A stretch of 64,000 nucleotides of DNA from Heritagella caecorum (GCA_904419035.1 CAJFQL010000003.1:28669-92668), one strand, 5' to 3'. Positions 23,313-32,182 are shown, numbered from the stretch's first letter. Made by a program: numbers and translations. Notes: a model not told the origin generated them from the letters alone.

Positions 23313-24536
23313 TCATCCCGCTTTTTTCAGTTGTTCGCACTCTTCCCACATGGTTTCGGCAAAAATCCCATACCCTTCCTGGGGGGAGTTTACCAGCACA
23401 TGGGTCACGGCCCCGGCCAAATACCCGTCCTGCAAAATAGGGCTTCCGGAAAAGCCCTGCACAATACCGCCGGTTTGTTCCAGCAGTTCGGGGTCCGTCA
23501 CCCGCAGCCGCAAATTCCGGGTGCGCTGGCTTTCGTCGTAATTGACGCTGATAATCTCAATGTCGTATTCTTTCGGGGTGCTCCCCTCGGTGGTCACCAA
23601 GATGGTGGCCGGCCCTTCATGCACCTGCTGGCGCATGGCGATGGGCCTGGTTTCCCCGTCCCCCAGGGAGCCGGTCAAGCGGCCATACATGCCGGTTTGA
23701 GTATTTTTCAGCAGTTCCCCGCAGGCCGTATCGTCGGAAAAATACCCCCGCAGTTCCCCGGCGGCGCCCACCGCCCCGGGGATCACCCCGTTAATGGTCA
23801 CCCGCAGCACGTCCCCTTTCGACAGCGGCAATAGTTCCCCGGTTTCGCTGCTGCACACCCCGTGCCCCAGCCCGGCAAACAGGCCGCTTTCCTCATCCAC
23901 AAACGTGACGGTACCAATGCCCGCGGTGCTGTCCCGCACCCACAGGCCACACCGCCATTTGCCGTCGCTGTCACTGCATACAGCCGAAAGGGTGGTCTCT
24001 TTGGTTTGGCCGCCCCGGTCATAGGTGAGGGTCACGGGGGCTCCGGCAGACTCCTGTATGCGCGCAATAAAATCGTCGCTACCCGTGAGGGTTTCGCCGT
24101 TGACTTTTTCGATCACGTCCCCCGCCTGCAGCCCGGCTTTCTCGCCGGGGCGGCACACGGCGCCGCCGCTCATTACCTCCGAAATCTCCACCACGGTCAC
24201 CCCGCTGGTGAGCATGCGCATGCCAAACGGTTCGCCCCCGGTCTCCACCATGGGCTGTTCTTCCTTTTCCGCCGTGACCGTTTTTACCGGCACGATCCCT
24301 AAAAAGGAATACTCCACCTGGGTGGTGGCGCCCTTTTCGCCAAACACGCTCTTCTCTTCCTGCCCGGTATACCTCGCCTCGATGCCGGTAAACGGCACCT
24401 CGATGCCGCTATCCTCCGTCACGCTCAGCCTTTCGGGCGTATGCTGCCACACGTATGCGCTGCCCAAAGCACATACGCCGGCAAAAAAGGCGGCGGAAAG
24501 GGCCGCCGCTCTTGCCAAAAATTTGCTTTTTTTCAA
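23313..24536 (-). CDS. spoIVB: SpoIVB sporulation signalling serine peptidase
   Basis: A 407-residue S55-family protease. It has an N-terminal membrane anchor (LSAAFFAGVCALGSAYVW), a PDZ domain (about 105-190, AGLQAGDVIEKVNG), and the peptidase domain with catalytic-type His in GLGHGV and Ser in QGFSGSPI, ending AVTHVLVNSPQEGYGI. In Bacillus SpoIVB is secreted from the forespore and cleaves SpoIVFA, releasing pro-sigma-K processing. The best start is a TTG at 24536, 7 bases after AAAGGAGG; the longer frame to 24620 lacks any ribosome site. The neighbouring spo0A is typical. Confidence 0.94.
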   Translation of the reverse strand: MKKSKFLARAAALSAAFFAGVCALGSAYVWQHTPERLSVTEDSGIEVPFTGIEARYTGQEEKSVFGEKGATTQVEYSFLGIVPVKTVTAEKEEQPMVETGGEPFGMRMLTSGVTVVEISEVMSGGAVCRPGEKAGLQAGDVIEKVNGETLTGSDDFIARIQESAGAPVTLTYDRGGQTKETTLSAVCSDSDGKWRCGLWVRDSTAGIGTVTFVDEESGLFAGLGHGVCSSETGELLPLSKGDVLRVTINGVIPGAVGAAGELRGYFSDDTACGELLKNTQTGMYGRLTGSLGDGETRPIAMRQQVHEGPATILVTTEGSTPKEYDIEIISVNYDESQRTRNLRLRVTDPELLEQTGGIVQGFSGSPILQDGYLAGAVTHVLVNSPQEGYGIFAETMWEECEQLKKAG

Positions 24537-24679
24537 TTTGTCGCCTCCTTTTGCGGACGATGCTACTGTTCCCCAAAAAGGCGGCGATTCTTCCGGTTTT
24601 TCTTTCCTGTGGCCCGCCAAAAACGTTCCGTATTGTAGTTTTATTTATATAATATACAATTTGTAAAATTTATCCGTAC

Positions 24680-24717
24680 AAAAAAGGCCCTCTTTTTGGG
24701 GCCTTTCCTTTTTTTGA
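24680..24717. terminator. terminator after the URO-D family gene
   Basis: AAAGGCCC pairs with GGGCCTTT, with T-rich flanks on both strands. It follows the minus-strand gene ending at 24739. Confidence 0.7.
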
Positions 24718-24738
24718 TAAAATGCAAGCCGTTTTCCT

Positions 24739-25698
24739 TTACACCGGGAACTCATGAGCTGCCTGCACCGCGGCGCGGATCCGCCACAGCTCCACCTTCT
24801 GCCCGGCGGGGGGCTGAACGGTGCAATCGGCGCCCAGCATAAACCCGGCGGTACCGGCCTCGCGAAGGCAGCTTTGCGCTTCCTCGAAAATGGCCTCTTC
24901 CGTACCGGACACCAGGTTCTGTTTATTATTCATGCCGCCCAAAACCGGACGGTTCCCAAAGAACGCCCGGCCGTCCTTGAGCGACAGGCCGTTATCTTTC
25001 ACGGACCAGTTGACAATATCCCCGGGCATGGTGCGCAGCCGCGGCAGCTCCACCCGGAACCGGTATTCCGGTTCGCCGCACATATGCAAAACGTTGATTT
25101 TTCCGTCCCGGTCGCGGCAGACGGAGAGCACCTGTTCATCAAATGGTTTCACGAGGGTTTCCCACTGTTCCTCCGTAAAGCGCCCCGGTTCGGCAAACTG
25201 GGCCGTATAATAGAGCCCGTCGACGCCCAAATCCAAATACCCCTGCAGCCACTGGGTCATGCCGTCGGCAATGATCTTAATGCCTTCGGCCACATCCTCG
25301 GGGGCTTCTTTGGCCCAAAACATCAGCTCGTCGTCGCCAAACGCAAAGCTCGCCGCCTTAAAGGGGCCGAACATGGTCATGAGGGTCAGGGCCTCGCCGC
25401 CCACTTCGTCCAAAATACGGCTGATAATCTCTTTCGGTTTTTCAAATTCTTTCGAATCCGTCCCGCCAAAGCGGATATGCCGCCAGTCGGAAGCCCGGGT
25501 GATCGTACCGGTAAGCGGGTACGAAAAGTCCTGCATAATCTTGATGATGTCCATATCCGTTTCCCGGAACAGTTTGATATGTTCCGCGGCGGTCTCCTCC
25601 GCCGTCAGGGTTCCCGGATAGTGGAACCAGAACCCCGCCGGTACCCGGTCCGGCTTTTCCCCGCGCAGGACGGCGCGCACCCGTTCGATTTTGTTCAT
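24739..25698 (-). CDS. uroporphyrinogen decarboxylase family protein
   Basis: A 319-residue TIM-barrel protein of the URO-D/MtaA/CmuA superfamily (ERVRAVLRGEKPDRVPAGFW at the start, HMCGE at about residue 205, and VLGGMNNKQNLVSGT near the C-terminus). Anaerobes carry many such proteins; most are corrinoid methyltransferase components or have unknown roles rather than acting in haem synthesis. The His-Cys pair in HMCGE fits the metal-binding methyltransferase branch better than classical HemE, which has a catalytic Arg/Asp-rich site. No corrinoid protein is encoded nearby. Single gene with its own terminator. Confidence 0.82.
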   Translation of the reverse strand: MNKIERVRAVLRGEKPDRVPAGFWFHYPGTLTAEETAAEHIKLFRETDMDIIKIMQDFSYPLTGTITRASDWRHIRFGGTDSKEFEKPKEIISRILDEVGGEALTLMTMFGPFKAASFAFGDDELMFWAKEAPEDVAEGIKIIADGMTQWLQGYLDLGVDGLYYTAQFAEPGRFTEEQWETLVKPFDEQVLSVCRDRDGKINVLHMCGEPEYRFRVELPRLRTMPGDIVNWSVKDNGLSLKDGRAFFGNRPVLGGMNNKQNLVSGTEEAIFEEAQSCLREAGTAGFMLGADCTVQPPAGQKVELWRIRAAVQAAHEFPV

Positions 25699-25900
25699 GG
25701 TGGTCTCCTTTCATCCATCCGGCGTCCCTGGCCGGATAGCCAACAGTCTTTCTGTAAATTCATCATAGCATAGTTAAGGCCCCCCTGCAATCCAAAAGAA
25801 AGGGCCCACTTTCGCCTCTTTTTTAAAACATGTTCTCACTTTTAACCAGGATTGCTTTTCGGTTATTATGAGGAAAAATGTGAATATTTTTTCACAATTC

Positions 25901-25929
25901 TTGCTATTTTTTAAAAAATCCGCTATACT
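25901..25929 (+). promoter_or_regulatory. promoter of the membrane-anchored hypothetical gene
   Basis: TTGCTA (25901-25906), a 17-base spacer and TATACT (25924-25929). The remaining 110 bases before the gene hold a 32-codon open frame (25939-26037) that has no ribosome site. Confidence 0.6.
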
Positions 25930-26041
25930 GGTTATGGAATGGATTACACATTTCTTGCCAGCGATCTTCGCCAATACCAAAAAACGGATACGTTTCACCC
26001 CAAAACCGTCTTTTATCTGATGGCCCGAAGGAGATGAGGGT

Positions 26042-26422
26042 ATGAAACCGAAAACAAACCGCCGTTTTCTCTTCCTTTTGGGGGGCGCGGTGGCGCTGGT
26101 GGCGTTACTCGTGGCCGCCGTGTGGGCGACGGGCGCCTTCCAGCCAAAACCGCTGCCCGACCTCGATACGCTGATCGCCATGGATGACGAAACGTGCCTA
26201 AAGACCCTGGAAGACCACGGTTTTCAAATCCCGGAAGCGGTAAGCACCGAAGAAGAGCGCCCCTATGTGCGCAAGACCGTGAAAGCGTGCCTTACGGCCA
26301 TCCGTGACAGCGACCATCCCTATTCCACCGGCATCAGCTATGCCGAAACCCTGCGGCTGGACGCGGAAGTCCACCGCCTGTTGGGGCTCGATTTTTCCCT
26401 GCCGTCTTCCCTGGAAGAATAA
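26042..26422 (+). CDS. hypothetical membrane-anchored protein
   Basis: A 126-residue protein with one N-terminal membrane helix (FLFLLGGAVALVALLVAAVW) and a soluble domain of about 95 residues outside the membrane, rich in acidic residues and with two cysteines (TCLKTL and KACLTAI). AAGGAG lies 8 bases before the ATG. I do not recognise the family. It is a single-gene unit between a promoter and a strong terminator. Confidence 0.65.
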   Translation: MKPKTNRRFLFLLGGAVALVALLVAAVWATGAFQPKPLPDLDTLIAMDDETCLKTLEDHGFQIPEAVSTEEERPYVRKTVKACLTAIRDSDHPYSTGISYAETLRLDAEVHRLLGLDFSLPSSLEE

Positions 26423-26449
26423 GCGGCCAAAAGAACCCGTAAACCACAA

Positions 26450-26497
26450 AGCGGCCCTGTACCCACAAAAGGTACAGGGCCGCTCTTTTTTGTTTTT
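26450..26497. terminator. terminator between hypothetical gene and potD
   Basis: AGCGGCCCTGTACC pairs perfectly with GGTACAGGGCCGCT, with a T-run on the plus strand and a weaker one on the minus strand. It serves the two converging genes. Confidence 0.8.
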
Positions 26498-26504
26498 TAT
26501 GGCG

Positions 26505-27725
26505 TTACCGGGCGCTTTCCCGTTTGCGGCGGCGGCGCTTGTGGATCACAATGCCCACATACAGGGCCAAAAACAGCACCAAAATCGCAATCAGTTCGCC
26601 CACCTGGCCGGGCCCGCCCATCTTCACTTCGGCCCACAGGCCGTCGATGGTCTCGTTGAGGTCATCGCCCAGGTTGACATACACTTCCGTATTCGCCAGT
26701 GTCTCTTCCGAAGGGTAGTACACGTCGCTTTCGGTGATGGACGGGTCCATCATCTCTTTGGCGGCCGTCTCCGGGGTGGAATAGCCGATGTACGAACAGT
26801 TTTCATAACTGATCTCCGGGTCGCACAGGAAATTGATGTACGCTTCCGCTTCGGCCTTGTGGGTGCTGGTTTTGGGGATACACAGCGCATCCACAAAATA
26901 GTTGGTACCCTCTTTCGGCACCGAAAACGCGATGTTGTCGTTTTCTTCGATCAAAATGGCCGCGTCGCCGGAATAGTACGGGGCAATCCACGCTTCGCCG
27001 CTTTCCATCTTTTGGAAGATCTGGTCCATGGCGTAGCTCTGCACCAGGGGCGCCTGCTGCACCAACAGGTCGGCCGCTTCCTGCCACTCATTCAGATCGG
27101 TGGAGTTAAACGAATACCCCAGCAACTTCATGGCGATGCCAAAGGAGTCCCGGGAATTATCGAACATCAAAATTTTGCCCGCATACTTTTCGTCCCACAA
27201 AACGTTCCAGGACTGGGCTTCTTCTTTGGTAACATAATCGGTGTTATAAAACAGCCCCACCAGCCCCCAGGTGTACGGCACCGAGTACCGGTTTTCCGGG
27301 TCATAGGCCGGGTTGCGGAACGTCTCGTCGATGTACTGGAAATTGGGGATGTTGGAAAAATCCAGCTCGGCGAGCATGTCCTCTTCGATCATGCGGGACA
27401 CCATGTAATCCGACGGCACAATGATGTCGTAATCCCCGCCGCCGCTGGCCAGTTTGGCGTACATGGCTTCGTTGGTATCGTAGGTGGTGTAATTCACACC
27501 AATCCCCGTGCGCCGGGTGAATTCGGCGTTGACATCCATGCTGCCTTCCACGCCGTTGCTGATATATTCGCCCCAGTTATACACATTGATGACCACCCCG
27601 GTGTCCGGGGCGGCTTTGCCGGTTTCTTCGGCCTGTACCGGGGACGCACATACCGGCACAAACAGCATCAGCGCCAGAAGCGCCGCCCCCAACCGCCGGG
27701 CCCGGCATTTTTTCGTCTGCTTCAT
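26505..27725 (-). CDS. potD: spermidine/putrescine ABC transporter substrate-binding protein, membrane-anchored
   Basis: A 406-residue PotD-type binding protein. A signal peptide (LGAALLALMLFVPVCASPVQA) precedes the mature domain, which opens VINVYNWGEYISNG and contains YDIIVPSDYMVSRM and WIAPYYSGDAA. Unusually it has no clear lipobox and ends with a transmembrane helix (LIAILVLFLALYVGIVI) and a basic tail, so it should be anchored at its C-terminus. It captures polyamines for the PotBC permease. The start overlaps potC by 4 bases. Last gene of potABCD. Confidence 0.92.
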   Translation of the reverse strand: MKQTKKCRARRLGAALLALMLFVPVCASPVQAEETGKAAPDTGVVINVYNWGEYISNGVEGSMDVNAEFTRRTGIGVNYTTYDTNEAMYAKLASGGGDYDIIVPSDYMVSRMIEEDMLAELDFSNIPNFQYIDETFRNPAYDPENRYSVPYTWGLVGLFYNTDYVTKEEAQSWNVLWDEKYAGKILMFDNSRDSFGIAMKLLGYSFNSTDLNEWQEAADLLVQQAPLVQSYAMDQIFQKMESGEAWIAPYYSGDAAILIEENDNIAFSVPKEGTNYFVDALCIPKTSTHKAEAEAYINFLCDPEISYENCSYIGYSTPETAAKEMMDPSITESDVYYPSEETLANTEVYVNLGDDLNETIDGLWAEVKMGGPGQVGELIAILVLFLALYVGIVIHKRRRRKRESAR

Positions 27726-28546
27726 CGTGCCGGCGCCTCCTTTTTCTTTTCTTTCGCGCCGTGCAGGTTCGTCAGCACCAATAAAAGCAGAATCACCACA
27801 AACAGCACGGTGGACAACGCGTTGATTTCCGGCGAAACCCGGCGCTTTGTCATGGAATAAATATAAATGGGCAGCGTCTGGGTGGTACCAGAACAGAAAT
27901 ACGTGATGACAAAGTCGTCAATGGACAGGGTAAACGCCATGATCATGCCGGTCACAATGCCGGGCATAATCTGGGGCACCACCACTTTGCGGAACGCCTG
28001 CAGCGGCGGGCACCCCAGGTCCTGGGCCGCTTCATACAGGTTTTTGTCCATCTGCGCCAGTTTCGGCAGCACCGACAAAATCACGTACGGCAAACAGAAC
28101 GTCACGTGGGCAATCAAAATGCTCCACAGCCCCAGGGAGCCGAGTTTAAACACCTGGGCCATAAACACAAATAGAAGCATCATCGACACGCCGGTGACGA
28201 TTTCCGGGTTCACCATGGGGAAATTTGTCAGGTTCATCATCACCTTTTTGCGCCATCCCCGCATGCGGTACAGCCCCACGGCGGCCACCGTGCCAAACAC
28301 CGTGGCGATCAGCGCCGATAATACGGCGATGAGCAGCGTGTTCCATACGGCCTGCTGGATCATGCTGTCTTCCCACAGCCGCGCATACCACCGGAACGTA
28401 AAGCCCGACCACACGCTGCGGCTCATGGTTTTGGTGTCGTTAAACGAAAACACAATCAAGACCACAATGGGGGCGTACAAAAATAAAAAGATCAGCGCCA
28501 TATAGAGCCTACCCAGCGCCCCGGTCTTTTTCTTGCCCGTATTCAA
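27722..28546 (-). CDS. potC: spermidine/putrescine ABC transporter permease PotC
   Basis: A 274-residue inner-membrane permease with about six helices and the EAA loop (YEAAQDLGCPPLQAFRKVVVP) that contacts the ATPase. It pairs with PotB to form the channel. It overlaps both neighbours by 4 bases, so all four pot genes are translationally coupled. Confidence 0.93.
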   Translation of the reverse strand: MNTGKKKTGALGRLYMALIFLFLYAPIVVLIVFSFNDTKTMSRSVWSGFTFRWYARLWEDSMIQQAVWNTLLIAVLSALIATVFGTVAAVGLYRMRGWRKKVMMNLTNFPMVNPEIVTGVSMMLLFVFMAQVFKLGSLGLWSILIAHVTFCLPYVILSVLPKLAQMDKNLYEAAQDLGCPPLQAFRKVVVPQIMPGIVTGMIMAFTLSIDDFVITYFCSGTTQTLPIYIYSMTKRRVSPEINALSTVLFVVILLLLVLTNLHGAKEKKKEAPAR

Positions 28547-29373
28547 AACAGCACACCTCCCCCGTCTTCTTCCTGTTCATCCCGGAACTGGTTCATAATG
28601 CCCATGCTGATGAGGATCAGCACCATGAGCACCAGCGAAATCGCCGAACCCAAATTGGGGTTATAGCTGTTCCCCAAAAACTCCATTTCGATCAGGTCGC
28701 CGATGAGCAGGTTGCCCCCGCCCCCCAGCATTTTGCTGATAATAAACGTACTCACGCTGGGCACAAACACCATGGTAATCCCGGACATAATCCCCGGCAT
28801 GCTCATGGGGAAAATCACCCGGCGGAACACCTGCACCCGGTTCGCGCCCAGGTCCTGGGCCGCTTCGATCACACTGCCGTCGATTTTCACCAGCACGGAG
28901 TATAGCGGCAGCACCATGTAGGGCAGATAGTTATATACCATACCCATGACAACGGCGCCGGAGGTGTTAATCATGTGTACCCTCGGTAATCCAAGAAGCG
29001 CCAGGAAATTGTTAATCAGCCCGTTATCTTCCAGCAAGCTCATCCACGCATAGGTGCGCAGCAAAAAGTTCATCCACATGGGCAGCATAATCAGCAGCAC
29101 GATAGCGTTTTGGTACTTGGGGTCAATTTTCGCGATGAGGTACGCCAGCGGATACCCCAACACCAGGCACACCACCGTCGCCAGCGCCCCCAACCAGATG
29201 GAGCGCACAAACACATTGGAATAATCCCCAATGCGCACAATGTTTTCCAGGGTAAAGGCCCCCGTGACATTATCGGTAAACGCGAACCACACCACCATGG
29301 CCATGGGCACCACGATAAAGAGCACCATCCACACAAGGTAGGGGCCGCTTGTCAGCAAATGGCGGCGTTTCAT
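28543..29373 (-). CDS. potB: spermidine/putrescine ABC transporter permease PotB
   Basis: A 276-residue permease with six predicted helices. The EAA loop is visible (IEAAQDLGANRVQVFRRVIFP). It forms the transmembrane pore with PotC. The stop overlaps potC by 4 bases and the start overlaps the potA stop (29370-29373), giving the coupled order potA-potB-potC-potD. Confidence 0.93.
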   Translation of the reverse strand: MKRRHLLTSGPYLVWMVLFIVVPMAMVVWFAFTDNVTGAFTLENIVRIGDYSNVFVRSIWLGALATVVCLVLGYPLAYLIAKIDPKYQNAIVLLIMLPMWMNFLLRTYAWMSLLEDNGLINNFLALLGLPRVHMINTSGAVVMGMVYNYLPYMVLPLYSVLVKIDGSVIEAAQDLGANRVQVFRRVIFPMSMPGIMSGITMVFVPSVSTFIISKMLGGGGNLLIGDLIEMEFLGNSYNPNLGSAISLVLMVLILISMGIMNQFRDEQEEDGGGVLF

Positions 29374-30500
29374 AGGGCACCCTCCTCTTCCAGGGTGGCT
29401 TCCTTATCTTCCTCCATTTCGTCGCTGAACGTGCTGTAATCGCCGAACTGGCCGGAATATTCCGATTTTTTCATAATGTGGATGTCGTCGGGGGTCAGCT
29501 CAATGCCGATTTTCGCCCCCACCGGGCGGTATTCGGTGGACTGGATCATCCATTTAAACCCGTTAATATCCACAATCATTTCAAAGTGGACGCCTAGGAA
29601 CGTGACGTTGGTCACCGTGCCGCAGATATGGTCGTCATCGGGGGGCACCATTTTCACGTCTTCCGGCCGGATGACCACGTCCACCGCTTCGTTACCGGCA
29701 AAGCCCTTATCCAGGCACTGGAACCGGTGGCCGCCGAATTCGCACACAAAGTCCTGGCGCATGACGCCGTCGAGGATGTTACTTTCCCCGATAAAATCGG
29801 CCACAAACGCGTTTTTCGGTTCGTTGTAAATATCTTCGGGGGAGCCGATCTGCTGGATCATACCCTTGTCCATGACCACCACGGTGTCCGACATGGACAG
29901 CGCTTCTTCCTGGTCGTGGGTGACAAACACAAAGGTAATGCCCGTCTGCTGCTGGATCTTTTTCAGTTCCACCTGCATGTCTTTGCGCAGTTTTAAGTCC
30001 AGCGCGCCCAGCGGTTCATCCAGTAGGAGCACCTTCGGGTCGTTGGCCAGCGCCCGGGCGATGGCCACCCGCTGCTGCTGCCCGCCGGACAGCTGGGTGA
30101 CGCTACGGTGGCCGAACCCGCTCAGGCTGACCATGCGCAGCATCTCGTTGACCTTTTCTTCCACGTGCTTTTTGCCGTGCACCCGCATGCCGAACGCCAC
30201 GTTATCAAACACATTCAGGTGCGGGAACAGCGCGTACCGCTGGAAAATGGTGTTCACATTGCGCTTGTGGGGCGGCACGTTGTTGATATCTTTTCCGTCA
30301 AAAAAGATATGGCCTTTTTCGGGCCTGACAAAACCGGCAATCGCCCGCAGCGTCGTCGTCTTGCCGCAGCCGCTGGGCCCCAGTAGCGTAACGAATTCCC
30401 CGTCTCGAATACTCAGGTTAAAATCTTTCAATACCTGTTCCCCGTCAAAGGAAACCGAAATGCCCTCCAACCGGATGATGGGTTCTTTTTCCATGGTCAT
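29370..30500 (-). CDS. potA: spermidine/putrescine ABC transporter ATP-binding protein PotA
   Basis: A 376-residue ATPase with Walker A (LGPSGCGKTTTLR), Q-loop, signature LSGGQQQRVAIARAL, Walker B (VLLLDEPLGALD) and the H-loop (FVTHDQEEAL). A C-terminal TOBE-type domain follows (about 270-360). I place the start at the ATG at 30500 after AAAGGTAAGGGG; the ATG two codons later is also possible. The in-frame ATG at 30557 would put a hairpin inside the coding region and has no ribosome site. Confidence 0.93.
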   Translation of the reverse strand: MTMEKEPIIRLEGISVSFDGEQVLKDFNLSIRDGEFVTLLGPSGCGKTTTLRAIAGFVRPEKGHIFFDGKDINNVPPHKRNVNTIFQRYALFPHLNVFDNVAFGMRVHGKKHVEEKVNEMLRMVSLSGFGHRSVTQLSGGQQQRVAIARALANDPKVLLLDEPLGALDLKLRKDMQVELKKIQQQTGITFVFVTHDQEEALSMSDTVVVMDKGMIQQIGSPEDIYNEPKNAFVADFIGESNILDGVMRQDFVCEFGGHRFQCLDKGFAGNEAVDVVIRPEDVKMVPPDDDHICGTVTNVTFLGVHFEMIVDINGFKWMIQSTEYRPVGAKIGIELTPDDIHIMKKSEYSGQFGDYSTFSDEMEEDKEATLEEEGAL

Positions 30501-30522
30501 CCCCTTACCTTTCTTTCCGTAC

Positions 30523-30551
30523 AAAAGGGCGGGAAAAAGTCCCGCCCTTTT
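30523..30551 (-). promoter_or_regulatory. hairpin in the pot operon leader
   Basis: AAAAGGGCGGGA and TCCCGCCCTTTT form a perfect 12-bp stem with a 5-base loop, ending 22 bases before the potA start. Transcribed from the promoter at 30588-30616, it looks like an attenuator or a 5' stabilising hairpin. The T-run after the stem is only four bases. Confidence 0.5.
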
Positions 30552-30587
30552 GCTCATGGTGCTGTGCTATCCTGCCACAATGGTTTA

Positions 30588-30616
30588 ACTATAATTTTTT
30601 TTAGGCCCCCTGTCAA
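30588..30616 (-). promoter_or_regulatory. near-consensus promoter of potABCD
   Basis: Minus strand TTGACA (30616-30611), a 17-base spacer with an A8 run, and TATAGT (30593-30588). Predicted transcript start near 30581, giving an 80-base leader. Confidence 0.78.
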
Positions 30617-30671
30617 GGGATTTCGAAAAAACGCGAAAAAAGGCGGATTTTCTTCCCGTTTTCGAGGGCAC

Positions 30672-30711
30672 AAAAAAGCGGCGCCGCCGGCTTTTCCCGG
30701 CAGCACCGCTT
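30672..30711 (-). terminator. terminator of the NlpC/P60 gene
   Basis: AAGCGG and CCGCTT with inner CTGCCGGG/CCGGCGG pairing, followed by TTTTTT on the minus strand, 32 bases after the stop at 30743. Confidence 0.78.
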
Positions 30712-30742
30712 CCTATCGATTCGTCAAAAAGGAAAGTTCGGT

Positions 30743-31945
30743 TTATTTTTTCTTAAAGCGCATCATCCCGGCCACGCCTGTCCGCTTGGTGCCGCGGCGG
30801 CGTTCGATGCCGTACAGCACCCCGGCGCCAGCTACCGCCGTCAGAAGCACACACAAAAACGCCGTGGTGGCATGATCCTGGGCGGGGGCTTCCCCGGTTT
30901 CACCGGCTGCGGCGGCCGTCTTCATTTCGGGCACGTCGCCGGTGCTCTCATCGGTGCGGATGGCCGCTACCGCTGCTTCCTGCTCGGCGGCTTTCACGTT
31001 GGCTTCTTCTTCGGCAGCCTTTTGCGCGGCCAGTTCTTTGGCTTCTTCCTCGGCCTGGGCGCTGGTGTCTTCCGCCGTAGCGCTCAGTACCGACAGTGCC
31101 GACGTTTTCCCCAGGGAAGCGGCGGTCTTTTCGGCCTTTTCTTTCGCCTTCTTCGCTTCTTCCTCGGCTTTCTTGGCGGCTTCTTCGGCTTCCTGCTTGG
31201 CCTTTTCTTCGGCGGCCTTCTGCGCCGCTTCATCCGCGGCCGTATCCTGAGCCGAAACCGTCGCGCTGCTGCTGGAAGAAGAAGACTGGCTGCTGCCGGA
31301 AGACGACTGGTTCAGGGCCCCGGAGGACGGCGCCGTCGTCACCGCCTGGGAGGCATCGCCGCCCGCATGGGCAATCCCGTCGCTGCCAAAGGTGTAAACC
31401 ACACCGTCAATATTTAACGTGCAGTTTACCACGTATTCGCCGTTCTGGTAGTAGTACCGGTTGCCTTCGAACGTCTGCCACCCGGTGGTGGGGTACGACA
31501 CACCGGCTACTTTGAACCAGTACACCCACTTTTTGCTGCTCACGCTCTGGTAGCAAATCCCTCTGGATTCGTCCCGGGCATCGACGGCCATGCCGCCGCC
31601 GACATACACACCCACGTGGCCGGGCTGCTTAAGCCCCAAACCATGGATACGGGGAATGCCGTTGCTGACAAGTCCATATTCCGAAGAGGAACCGAGAAGG
31701 TCGGTCCGATTGCCGCCCACACCCTTATACGTCACAAACAGGCCGGAGCAATCCACCGCGCCATAGGAAGAACCGCCGTACACGTAACTCCAGTGTTCGT
31801 AATACGCCGTCATGCAGTGTTCGGCAAACCCTACCCCGGTAGCGCCGCTGGCCGCCTGAGCCGGTACGGCGGCCATCATCATACCACCGGCCAATACCAC
31901 AAGGGCCAGCAGGGAGCACAGGCATTTTTTGACTTTCCGTATCAT
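30743..31945 (-). CDS. NlpC/P60-type cell-wall hydrolase with coiled-coil stalk and C-terminal membrane anchor
   Basis: A 400-residue exported protein. Signal peptide about 1-31 (cut after AQA). The NlpC/P60-like domain (about 35-145) keeps the nucleophile Cys66 in VDCSGLF and His110 in PGHVGVYVG. A choline-binding-like repeat follows (GWQTFEGNRYYYQNGEY, about 155-171), then a Ser-rich linker, a long Ala/Glu/Lys coiled coil (about 230-330), and a C-terminal helix (TAFLCVLLTAVAGAGVLYGI) with a basic tail. It should cut peptidoglycan stem peptides while tethered to the membrane. GAGGGG precedes the ATG. A WalR-type box about 100 bases upstream suggests WalRK control. Confidence 0.87.
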   Translation of the reverse strand: MIRKVKKCLCSLLALVVLAGGMMMAAVPAQAASGATGVGFAEHCMTAYYEHWSYVYGGSSYGAVDCSGLFVTYKGVGGNRTDLLGSSSEYGLVSNGIPRIHGLGLKQPGHVGVYVGGGMAVDARDESRGICYQSVSSKKWVYWFKVAGVSYPTTGWQTFEGNRYYYQNGEYVVNCTLNIDGVVYTFGSDGIAHAGGDASQAVTTAPSSGALNQSSSGSSQSSSSSSSATVSAQDTAADEAAQKAAEEKAKQEAEEAAKKAEEEAKKAKEKAEKTAASLGKTSALSVLSATAEDTSAQAEEEAKELAAQKAAEEEANVKAAEQEAAVAAIRTDESTGDVPEMKTAAAAGETGEAPAQDHATTAFLCVLLTAVAGAGVLYGIERRRGTKRTGVAGMMRFKKK

Positions 31946-32043
31946 GGTAAACCCCTCGATTTCCTTTTTGATTCGATAATCTTTTTTCGAACAAGCCTTC
32001 CTTGTGATGAAGGTGACAATCGCTTACAAATTCATTACAATTT

Positions 32044-32060
32044 ATTACAAACTGGTAACA
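32044..32060 (-). promoter_or_regulatory. WalR (YycF)-type binding site
   Basis: Minus strand TGTTAC-N5-TGTAAT matches the WalR consensus TGTWAH-N5-TGTWAH. Further TGTAAT, TGTGAT and TGTAAG half-sites at roughly 10-base steps extend it on both sides (32020-32075), about 100 bases upstream of the NlpC/P60 gene start. Confidence 0.55.
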
Positions 32061-32182
32061 GTTTATCACAACCGGGTCCGCATTGCAAGCCTTTTTTTCG
32101 AAAAAATGGCGGAAAATCGCGGTTTTTCCGTTGTAACCACTTGTTTTCTTTGGCTATCTTTGTTTCTTTTTTCTTTTCGCGC

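Noticed and set aside
25939..26037. 32-codon open frame before the membrane-anchored hypothetical gene
   Set aside because: It starts only a few bases after the predicted transcript start and has no ribosome site; leaderless translation cannot be shown from sequence.
26304..27860. 518-codon plus-strand frame opposite potD
   Set aside because: It begins inside a real gene, runs through a perfect terminator hairpin and is antisense to a conserved binding protein.
30501..30557. Longer N-terminus for potA starting at 30557
   Set aside because: No ribosome site, and the perfect 12-bp leader hairpin would lie in the coding sequence.
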